From: Elusimicrobiota bacterium
Lineage (GTDB): Bacteria; Elusimicrobiota; Elusimicrobia; UBA1565; UBA9628
Reading direction: 5' to 3'
DNA: 58,943 bases
NCBI GenBank assembly: GCA_003452935.1
Contig: DMMY01000008.1
Coordinates: 1 to 58,943 of the forward strand
Part shown: one piece after another, positions 43,324 to 51,500 of the stretch
Layout: each line of letters starts with the position of its first letter
How positions within the stretch are numbered: the stretch's first letter is position 1
Translations under genes and position numbers: made by a program
The notes under the pieces: generated by a model
What the model was told of the DNA's origin: nothing
The model's database searches: none
What the model saw: the letters and a program-made list of their open reading frames with translations, nothing else

Positions 43324-45699
43324 TCATAGCCGGCTTTCCGCGCCCCACTTCCAGTTGCGGATTTCCGGCAGGTCCTCGCCATGCTTGGCGATATATTGCT
43401 TGTGCTCGATGAGTTTATCCTTGAGCCGGCGCTTGAGATAAATGCCCTTGTCGCCGGTCTGCGGCAGGCGGTCGACGGCGTCCATCACGAGATGAAAGCG
43501 GTCCAGGTCGTTAAGCACCGTCATGTCGAAGGGCGTGGTGATGGTGCCCTCCTCCTTGTAGCCGCGGACGTGCAGGTTGCGGTGGTTGGCGCGGCGATAG
43601 GTCAGGCGGTGAATCAGCCACGGATAGGCATGGAAGGCGAAGATGACCGGCTTGTCCTTGGTGAAGAGCTCGTCGAAATCCATGTCGCTTAGCCCGTGCG
43701 GGTGCTCGGTTCGCGGCTGCAGCTTCATAAGGTCGACGACGTTGACGACCCGTATCCTCAGTTCGGGCAGGTTCTCGCGCAGGATGGAAACGGCGGCGAG
43801 CGTTTCCAGCGTGGGCACGTCGCCGCAGCAGGCCATGACCACGTCGGGAGCGGCGCCCTGGTCGTTGCCGGCCCACTGCCAGACGCCGATGCCCTCGGTG
43901 CAGTGCCTGACGGCGGCGTCCATCGTCAGCCACTGCGGCGCCGGGTGCTTGCCCGCGACCACGACGTTGACGTAATGGCGGCTGCGCAGGCAATGATCCA
44001 TCACGGAGAGCAGGCAATTGGCGTCCGGAGGCAGGTAAACGCGCACGACCTCGGCCTTCTTGTTGACGACAAGGTCGATGAAGCCGGGATCCTGGTGCGT
44101 GAAGCCGTTGTGGTCCTGCCGCCAGACATGGGAGGCCAGCAGGTAGTTCAATGAGGCGATCTTGCGCCGCCACGGCAGCCGCGACGCGACCTTCAGCCAC
44201 TTGGCGTGCTGGTTGAACATGGAATCCACGATGTGGATGAACGCCTCGTAGCAGTTGAAGAGTCCATGGCGCCCGGTGAGCAGGTAGCCCTCGAGCCAGC
44301 CCTCGCATTGATGCTCGCTGAGCATTTCCATCACGCGCCCGGCGGGCGCGAGGAATTGGTCGTCCGGCAAGACGGCGGCGTCCCATTGGCGATTGGTCGC
44401 TTCAAAGAGCGCTTCCAGTCCGTTTGAGAGCGTCTCGTCGGGACCGAAGACCCGGAAATTCCGCCGTTCATCGTTGAGCTTGGCCACGTCGCGCAGGAAA
44501 CGCCCGAGCACATGGGTGTCGCCGATGCCTCGCGTCCCCGGCGAGGCCACGTCGACCGCGTAGTCGCGGAAATCCGGCATCCGCAGGTCGCGCAGCAGGA
44601 TGCCGCCGTTGGCGTGGGGATTGGCGCCCATGCGTCGTTCACCCTTGGGCGCGAGTTCGGCCAGCTCGGGCTTCAGGCGGCCCGACTCGTCGAAGAGCTC
44701 CTCAGGCCGGTAGCTCCTGAGCCAGTCTTCCAGCAGCTTGAGGCGCTCGGGATGGGAGGACGGATCGGAGAGAGGAACCTGATGCGAACGGAAACTGCCT
44801 TCAACCCGCAAACCGTCCACCAGCTTCGGTCCCGTCCAGCCCTTGGGGGAATCGAGGACTATCATCGGCCAGCGCGGACGCGCGAAGTCTCCGCGGGCTC
44901 GGGCAGTCCGCTGGATTTCGCCGATCCGTTCCACCGCGGCGTCGAGCGCCGCGGCCATGGCCTCGTGCATCGGCCCGGGCTCGTCGCCCTCGACGAACCA
45001 GGGCGTCCAGCCGTAGCCGCGAAGCAGCTGCTCCAATTCCTCGCGGGGAATGCGGGCCAGAAGGGTCGGGTTCGCTATCTTGTAGCCGTTAAGGTGCAGG
45101 ATCGGCAGGACCGCGCCGTCGCTGGCCGCGTTGAGGAACTTATTGGAATGCCACGCCGTGGCCAGCGGTCCGGTTTCCGCCTCGCCGTCGCCCACGACGC
45201 AGGCCACGACGAGACCGGGATTGTCGAACGCCGCCCCGAAGGCATGGCTGAGCGAATAGCCCAGTTCGCCGCCCTCGTGGATCGAGCCCGGGCACTCCGG
45301 CGACGCGTGGCTGGGAATTCCTCCGGGAAACGAAAATTGGACAAAAAGCTTGCGCAGCCCGGCTTCATCCTGGCTGATATCGGGATATATCTCGCTGTAA
45401 GTGCCCTCGAGGTAAGTATTGGCCACGACGGCCGGGCCGCCGTGCCCGGGGCCGGAGACGTAAATCATGTCGAGGCCGTATTTATTGATGACCCGGTTGA
45501 GGTGCGCGTAAATGAAGTTCTGGCCGGGGGTCGTGCCCCAATGGCCCAGCAGCATGGGCTTGACGTCCGCGAGCCTCAGCGGCCGCTTGAGCAGGGGATT
45601 GTCGTAAAGATAAATCTGGCCGACCGACAGATAATTGGCGGCGCGCCAATAGGCGTCCATCTTGTGGAGCAGTTCCGGGGAAAGTGTTTTCGCGGGCAC
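43324..45699 (-). CDS. xfp: Xylulose 5-phosphate/fructose 6-phosphate phosphoketolase
   Basis: A 791-residue thiamine-diphosphate enzyme, full length. Family signatures are LLGHWGTTPGQNFIYAHLNR, YVSGPGHGGPAVVANTYLEGTYSEIYP, SHASPECPGSIHEGGELGYSLSHAFGAAFDNP and the ThDP motif GDGEAETGPLATAWHSNKF. The C-terminal part has YRRANHRNLHVRGYKEEGTITTPFDM. The enzyme phosphorolyses ketose phosphates to acetyl phosphate plus glyceraldehyde or erythrose phosphate, feeding acetate and ATP. The start is a GTG at 45699 after an AAAGGAGG ribosome-binding site. It is the first gene of a run with MFS, crcB and DUF190. Confidence 0.96.
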   Translation of the reverse strand: MPAKTLSPELLHKMDAYWRAANYLSVGQIYLYDNPLLKRPLRLADVKPMLLGHWGTTPGQNFIYAHLNRVINKYGLDMIYVSGPGHGGPAVVANTYLEGTYSEIYPDISQDEAGLRKLFVQFSFPGGIPSHASPECPGSIHEGGELGYSLSHAFGAAFDNPGLVVACVVGDGEAETGPLATAWHSNKFLNAASDGAVLPILHLNGYKIANPTLLARIPREELEQLLRGYGWTPWFVEGDEPGPMHEAMAAALDAAVERIGEIQRTARARGDFARPRWPMIVLDSPKGWTGPKLVDGLRVEGSFRSHQVPLSDPSSHPERLKLLEDWLRSYRPEELFDESGRLKPELAELAPKGERRMGANPHANGGILLRDLRMPDFRDYAVDVASPGTRGIGDTHVLGRFLRDVAKLNDERRNFRVFGPDETLSNGLEALFEATNRQWDAAVLPDDQFLAPAGRVMEMLSEHQCEGWLEGYLLTGRHGLFNCYEAFIHIVDSMFNQHAKWLKVASRLPWRRKIASLNYLLASHVWRQDHNGFTHQDPGFIDLVVNKKAEVVRVYLPPDANCLLSVMDHCLRSRHYVNVVVAGKHPAPQWLTMDAAVRHCTEGIGVWQWAGNDQGAAPDVVMACCGDVPTLETLAAVSILRENLPELRIRVVNVVDLMKLQPRTEHPHGLSDMDFDELFTKDKPVIFAFHAYPWLIHRLTYRRANHRNLHVRGYKEEGTITTPFDMTVLNDLDRFHLVMDAVDRLPQTGDKGIYLKRRLKDKLIEHKQYIAKHGEDLPEIRNWKWGAESRL

Positions 45700-45896
45700 G
45701 GCTCAATCCTCCTTTCGACAGCCCGGATTCCCACGGCTCCACGACCAACGCATGTCCGGACAGGTCGAAGAGGCCTCGCCGCCCGGGCGGCAGCGGGGGC
45801 ATGAGCTGATCGCCACAAGACGATCTTAGCCGGTAGAAATCAAAGCAACGTCAACGCCGCCGGTTCGTAGTATACTGTAAGTGGGGGGACGCAGCC

Positions 45897-46226
45897 GTGA
45901 AAGCCCTCGCGTTGGTGTTGTCGCTGGCCTTGCCCGTGTCCGCCGCAGGCGCGCCCTTGGTTCCTGAATCGGGGAGGCAGTCCGCGCGCTCGTTTTCCAT
46001 CATTTCACCGCCGGTCGGCATCGGAGTCGCCGCTTACGCGGCATTCATCGCCGCCGGTCCCGTGGGCTTGATCACCGGGGCGATATGCGCAGGCGGCATG
46101 ATCTTCCTCGCGAATCAACGCCGTCCAAAGGAGGAGAAGGATTACCGTCGGCCGATGCCCCAGGGCCCCGCGCCTGAGCCTCTCCTGGCGTCAGGACATG
46201 AGCTATCGGACCTGGGCCGACGCTAG
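45897..46226 (+). CDS. Small exported/membrane protein, unknown function
   Basis: A 109-residue protein starting with GTG at 45897 behind a GGGGGG ribosome-binding site. A TATACT box (45871-45876) is a likely -10 element. There is a signal peptide (MKALALVLSLALPVSAAGA) and a second hydrophobic segment (about residues 40-72, VGIGVAAYAAFIAAGPVGLITGAICAGGMIFLA), then a charged tail. Its stop overlaps the 3' end of the convergent beta-barrel gene by four bases. Confidence 0.6.
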   Translation: MKALALVLSLALPVSAAGAPLVPESGRQSARSFSIISPPVGIGVAAYAAFIAAGPVGLITGAICAGGMIFLANQRRPKEEKDYRRPMPQGPAPEPLLASGHELSDLGRR

Positions 46227-47476
46227 GGCGAAATCCGCTGAAAGATCCACTCCATGCCCTCGGGCCGGCTGGGCGACTTGGGAGTCGTCGGGGCCGGGAG
46301 CAGGCGCTTCCAGGCTTCGATGTCGATCTGCGCCAGAAGACTGACGGCATGCGCCCCGCGGCCCCCCGAACGCAAGGCGTCGATGCCGTAGGCGTAATTA
46401 AGGTCCGCCCGCCAGACTCCCCCGCGCGAGGCGTAGCCCAAGCCCGCGCCGGCTCCCGAGTTCCATGGCCGGGGCTGGCCCATTGACTCCACGAAGGTCA
46501 CGTTGGCGCTGCCCGCGAAAAGCCGGGCCGAGAAGCCCGCTCCGACCGGCGCCGCGGCGAGCGCGCTCATGAGGACGTAGCGGCGGGCCGAGAGCTCGCC
46601 GCCGTAGTAGCCGGGCAGCATGAGCGGGAACTCGGAGGCGAAGGGCAGCACTCCCCCCAGACGGTAGGCGGACAGGCGGTCCGCCAGCCGGCTTGAGCCC
46701 GACTCGATGGCGGCCTCGAAACGGCGTTTCGTCTTCGAGGTCCAGGAGGCCCGGGCGCGGGTCCAGAAGTTCTGGACGAAGCGGCGCAGGCGGCGGTCGC
46801 CGGCGAAGCCGTACGTCCCCTCATGGTCGCGCAGGACCCCCTCGTACCAGACGGAGAGCTCGGCGCTGCGCGCGGGCTCGAGCTCGGGTTCCGCGCCGCC
46901 CAGGCGCAGACCCGCGCGCAGGCAGGTCTCCAGATGGTCGGGAGGCAGGGCGAAGGCCGGCGCGGTCTCCACGCGTCTTTCATAGACGGCCCGGCGCTCG
47001 TTGAGGCGCAGGACGCCGTTTAACGGGATGCGCCAGCCGGGATCGAGGCGGCGGTAGGCCGACAAACTCACGGCGGCCGAGTTCCCGATAAAGGACTCGC
47101 CGTGAAGGTACTGGCCGCCGCGGACCTCCGCGTAGCTCTCGGCAAATCCGCCTCCAGCCAGCCCCAGCCCCACGTCGGTGCGGCCGCCGAAGACTCCCTC
47201 GACGCCCAGTTCCGAGTCCAGGTAGGCCGGGGCCGCGGCGAATCGCAGCGTCAGGTCAGGCCTCAGGAAGCGCGGCTGGTTGCGGTAGTAGAACAGGTAG
47301 GCGCTGGGCGGGCCGACGCCGGACAAAGGCAGATCATAGCCCGCATGCACCAACTGACGCTTCTCCGGATCGATCTGAGCTCCGCCGGGAGCCGCGGCCA
47401 AGGCGAGCAGCGCCAGGCCCGAAACAAAGGCCCTCAACCCGCTGAGCAGAAGTCCGCCCGTCTCCTTGTTCCCCAT
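46223..47476 (-). CDS. Predicted outer-membrane beta-barrel protein
   Basis: A 417-residue protein with a signal peptide (about residues 1-34, ending GGAQ). The mature sequence alternates polar and hydrophobic residues in short Gly- and aromatic-rich strands (LTLRFAAAPAYLDSELGVEGVFGGRTDVGLGLAGGGFAESYAEVRGG; GAGAGLGYASRGGVWRADLNYAYGIDAL), as expected for an outer-membrane barrel. The C-terminus ends in FQRISP rather than a canonical aromatic. It follows the PorV-like gene on the same strand with a 111-base gap. No specific family is recognised. Confidence 0.7.
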   Translation of the reverse strand: MGNKETGGLLLSGLRAFVSGLALLALAAAPGGAQIDPEKRQLVHAGYDLPLSGVGPPSAYLFYYRNQPRFLRPDLTLRFAAAPAYLDSELGVEGVFGGRTDVGLGLAGGGFAESYAEVRGGQYLHGESFIGNSAAVSLSAYRRLDPGWRIPLNGVLRLNERRAVYERRVETAPAFALPPDHLETCLRAGLRLGGAEPELEPARSAELSVWYEGVLRDHEGTYGFAGDRRLRRFVQNFWTRARASWTSKTKRRFEAAIESGSSRLADRLSAYRLGGVLPFASEFPLMLPGYYGGELSARRYVLMSALAAAPVGAGFSARLFAGSANVTFVESMGQPRPWNSGAGAGLGYASRGGVWRADLNYAYGIDALRSGGRGAHAVSLLAQIDIEAWKRLLPAPTTPKSPSRPEGMEWIFQRISP

Positions 47477-47587
47477 CCGACGCCGCTGAGCTTAGCAAGT
47501 TTTACCGCCGCTTAAGGGCCGCGACCCCGCCGGTCTTTGACATATTTTTGACGCGGTCCGCGCGTTCCGCCGGCATGAGGAAGTTGG

Positions 47588-48520
47588 TCAGTCCTTTGCC
47601 CTGGGCAGTATTGTTTTGCCCCAACGCAGCGTGGCGCTGATGCGATGGGCGTCGCCCAGGGCCCCGTACGGAGCGAAAGCATAGTCGATGTCGAAGCTTT
47701 CATGTCGGTAGCCTGCGCCGAAAGCGAGACCGATACCGGAGTCATTGCGGCTGGAATATCCGATACGGATCGGAAACCGCCGCGCCGCCAGCACCTCGGC
47801 CCCGAAAGCCACGGCCGCGGATTCGCCGCGCTCTTTGATAATATCCAAGGCGAACGCGCATTTCTGGCCGCGGAGCGGCGCTTGGTATGCGGCGCCGCCG
47901 CGGATCGTCAATGGCAGGTTCTCGCTGCTTTTCTGAAATCGCATAGCGGGCCCCGCGTTCTGCACCGCGCCGCCCAAACTCAAGCCTTTGAACCGCTCAA
48001 CATCGTAAAGCAAACCGAAGTCCACGGCATAGCCCTGAGCGGACACATCGGCGATAGACTCCTGGATGAACTTGAATGCCGCGCCTGCGGACAAAGCCTC
48101 GAACACCACGCGGCCGTAGCCCGCGCTCAAAGCAAGGTCATTCAACCCCGCCCGCTCCAAACCAACGCCGTCCGGGTTTGAAATCGTTGTCTTGGGGACT
48201 CCGCCGAAATCCAGGTAGTTGAAATTCGCACCCCAGCCCTGCCGGGAAGCGAAGGCGAGATAATCCTGCACGATCCCTTGGTAGGCTTGGTTGTGCATGA
48301 AGGTCGCCTCGTGTCGACTGACGCGGCCCAAGCCCGCAGGATTGTAAAGGAGAGCGTTGACGTCCGTGGCTAGGGCTGTATAAGCCCCCCCCATGCCCAC
48401 GGCCCGGGCGTTTGCGTCCAAAGACAGGAAACCCAGAGGTTGCGCCCCCGCGCCCGCCCAAGCTCGGCCCCACCCGCCGAGGGCCGTCGCGAGCAGAACG
48501 GCAAGGATCTGTCTTGTCAT
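47588..48520 (-). CDS. PorV/PorQ-family outer membrane protein
   Basis: A 310-residue FadL-like barrel of the PorV/PorQ (UPF0164) family. A signal peptide precedes the hallmark FLSLDANARAVGMGGAYTALATDVNALLYNPAGLGRVSRHEATFMHN. Family members in Bacteroidetes shuttle or anchor substrates of type IX secretion; relatives without complete T9SS are widespread in other diderm phyla. Its start overlaps the stop of the 1648-residue gene upstream (ATGA), so the two are translationally coupled. That gene ends in a FlgD-like domain similar to T9SS sorting domains, so PorV may help present it at the cell surface. Confidence 0.9.
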   Translation of the reverse strand: MTRQILAVLLATALGGWGRAWAGAGAQPLGFLSLDANARAVGMGGAYTALATDVNALLYNPAGLGRVSRHEATFMHNQAYQGIVQDYLAFASRQGWGANFNYLDFGGVPKTTISNPDGVGLERAGLNDLALSAGYGRVVFEALSAGAAFKFIQESIADVSAQGYAVDFGLLYDVERFKGLSLGGAVQNAGPAMRFQKSSENLPLTIRGGAAYQAPLRGQKCAFALDIIKERGESAAVAFGAEVLAARRFPIRIGYSSRNDSGIGLAFGAGYRHESFDIDYAFAPYGALGDAHRISATLRWGKTILPRAKD

Positions 48521-51500
48521 CGGATAATCAGGATCTTCTTGACCACATCGGACATCCCGGGACTGCTTATGACCGCGAGATAGCCCCCGGAAGCGACATC
48601 CTGCCCGGAGTCGTTGCGCGCGTCCCACTGCACCTTGCCGGCGGCATTATCCGAGTCGAACTTTGCCACTCGCCGGCCGGCAAGGGTGTAGATGGCGATG
48701 GAGACGCGGCGCGGTAAATTGTCGAAAATGATGCCCGAGTTGGGATTGCCGGCCGCATAAGGCACGCCCTCGTCAGGGTTGTTGCCATTGGGCTTGTACG
48801 GTATGGGGTAGACGCGGATGCCGCCCATATCCGCGGCGGCCAGGCCGCCGGTCACCAGGGCGAATATGCTGAAATGCGTGGTTCGGGCCGTCACGGTCCG
48901 ATTGACGGTGTCTATAGTCGGCGCGCCAAGCAGGCTCCATATCCCGCTGGATCCATCTAGGGACTGCATGCGTAGGCCGGTGGTATGGATCAGCGTGTCA
49001 GGATAGCTCAGCGTGACCAGGGCCGAACCGTTTAATTGGCTTAGACCGCTGCCCAAGGTGATGCTCACCGCCGGACCCACCAAGTTGTAACCGGCAGGCG
49101 GAGACGTGGTGATGGTTGGGTTGCATATCATCGTAACGGACGCCGTGGAAACCGGCAACACGCCGGCAGGCAGGATGAGCCTGGCTGAAGGGTCGTCGAC
49201 AGCCCCGCCGGCCGCGCCAATGGTCGTGGTCACCGCGCTGTTGACCGTCTGCTGTTTTTCCACCTTGCCGGCCACCATATTTTCATTGATATCAGCCAAG
49301 GCGGCATTACCTTCCACCGTCACCGTAATGCCCGACGCCGCCGTATCCGAACTTCCCGCGACATTGATGGCCACGGCCCGCAAATCATAGGTTCCCACGC
49401 CCCAAGCGTCAACGTTGGACTGGATGAAATAGGGCGCATCCGTGTCCGGGTTGGGGTGGTTGGCATTGCCCGCAGGAATGTTGGCCCAGCTCTGCGACCC
49501 GGCAGGACGATATTGAAAAGTCACTTGCTGTACCTGACCAGGGATCCCCGCGGTCAATTCCGCCACGATGGTCACGCTGTTGCCTTTGATGCGTTTGCCT
49601 GAATCCGGCGATTTGATGGCGACGCGGACATCGGCCAGGCTCGCGGTCGAGGCGGCTATGGCGAAGACCCCTCCGGTCTCCTCGACGCCGCACCGATTCT
49701 TGGCTCTCAACGCAAACCGGTAGGCGGCGCTTGAGGCCAGAACGGCCGTAGCGTAGCTGGTTTGCGTCGAGGTCAGGACCGCCATCGGCGCGTTATAATC
49801 AAGAACGCCGGTCCCCCCATCATTGTAAAGCCTATATTGGACGACTCCCGACGAGGGCGATGCGGTCCAGGACAAGGAAATTCTATTTCCAGAAACCGCA
49901 TCGGCCTGGAGGCTGCCGGGGGCCGATGGGGTTGACCCGTTAGTCATGAAAGAAAGGGTCCCGGCGTATGCCGTGGCGATAGCGTCGCCGTTACGGTTTC
50001 TGACGCGGAAGTAGTAGGTCGAGCACTCGGCCAGCGAGGTGTCGACGAAGCTTGTCGCGGCTCCGGAAAAAGCCGCGGCGAAGGATGCGTTGTCAGCCGA
50101 TCGTTCCAATTCCGCCGTAGTCGCGGAAGGGTTGCCGTTCAAGTCCCATTGAACGGCGGCGCTCGTCATATGAATCTCAGACGCGGCCAAGCCCGCGGGA
50201 GGGTTCGCCAAAGTATATACGGAGCCCCCTGCCGCAGAAAGAGGACCCGGGCCCGAGTCGTTGAAACCCGCCACAACGATGCTAAAGGTGGTGTTCGGAG
50301 TCAATCCGATTTGATGGTAAGCAGTCGTTACTGTACTGGCGAGGATTGTTGCTGGGCTAGTGGTCGGCCTTACTGTATAGCCGCTTCCTTTAGGAGCGAC
50401 CGACCATGTCCAACTAATTGAAGACACTCCCAAGGCAACGCCTATCGGGGCTCCGGGTCGCTCTGGCAACGCCGTGGTGTCGACGAGCACGGCAAACGGC
50501 CCGGCTTTAGTGACATTGCCCGCGAGGTCCGAGACGGTGAAGATCACCTGGTTCGTGGCGCCGCAGGGAGAGACGCCGTTGCAAGTGATGGTGTTGGTCG
50601 ACTGGACCAGGTTCAGGTTTGTCGCCGAAAGGGTCTGAATTTCCGTCGAGCCGTCCAGGCCGGTCAAGGAGGCCGGCACCGGCGTTAGCTGATAGACTCT
50701 TCCGTTCCGCGCTCCCGCGTAAAGCTTGTCGTTGAAGCCAGCTAGAGTGAAGATGGGAGAACCAACATTCGCCACAATATTCCAAGTCACTCCATCCGCG
50801 CTCGAGTAGAGATTGTTGTTGCTAAGATCTCCGGCGTAAAGCTTTCCATTGAAGACAGCTAAGGGGCGGATCGAACCGCCAACGGGAACCCCAGAGGTCC
50901 AAGTCGCACCGTCGGCGGTGGAATAGACCTTGCCATTATTGCCATCCGCGGCATAGAGTTTGCCGTTGAACACCGCAAGACCATAAATGCTGCTGCCTAC
51001 GGCAGTCCCAGCATCCCACGACTTGCCATCCGCGCTGGAATAAACCTTGCCGATATTGCCATCCGTGGCGTAAAGCTTGCCGTTGAACACCGCAAGACTC
51101 CACACGTTCCAGCATACGTTGGTTCCCCCACATACGTTGGTTACCCCATCCCATGTGGCGCCATCCGCGGTCGAATAGACCCGGCCAGTACCAGCTGTGT
51201 TGCTGGCATAAAGCCGGCCGTTAAACACCGCAAAAGGCAAAATAGTACCGTTCACGGAATCTATGTTTAATTTAATCCCAAGGTCCCAGGCCGCGCCGTC
51301 AACGCTGGAATAGACTTTGCCGTTATAAGTATCCCCCGCGTAAATCTTGCCATTGAACACAATCAGAGAATCTATATCGCCTACGGGGGTCCCTGCATCC
51401 CACGTCAAGCCGTCCGCGCTGGAGAAAATCTTATTGCTGCCATAATCGCCGGCGTAGAGTTTGCCGTTAAAGACGGCCATAGCGCTGACCCAGCCGCCTA

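Noticed and set aside
45700..45896. Fluoride riboswitch in the phosphoketolase/crcB operon leader
   Set aside because: A GGCGAT start is present on the minus strand, but the pseudoknot pairing and conserved loop of the crcB motif could not be built.
46693..47023. Several 60-100 residue frames opposite the beta-barrel gene
   Set aside because: Arg-rich shadows of a gene with a clear signal peptide and barrel pattern.
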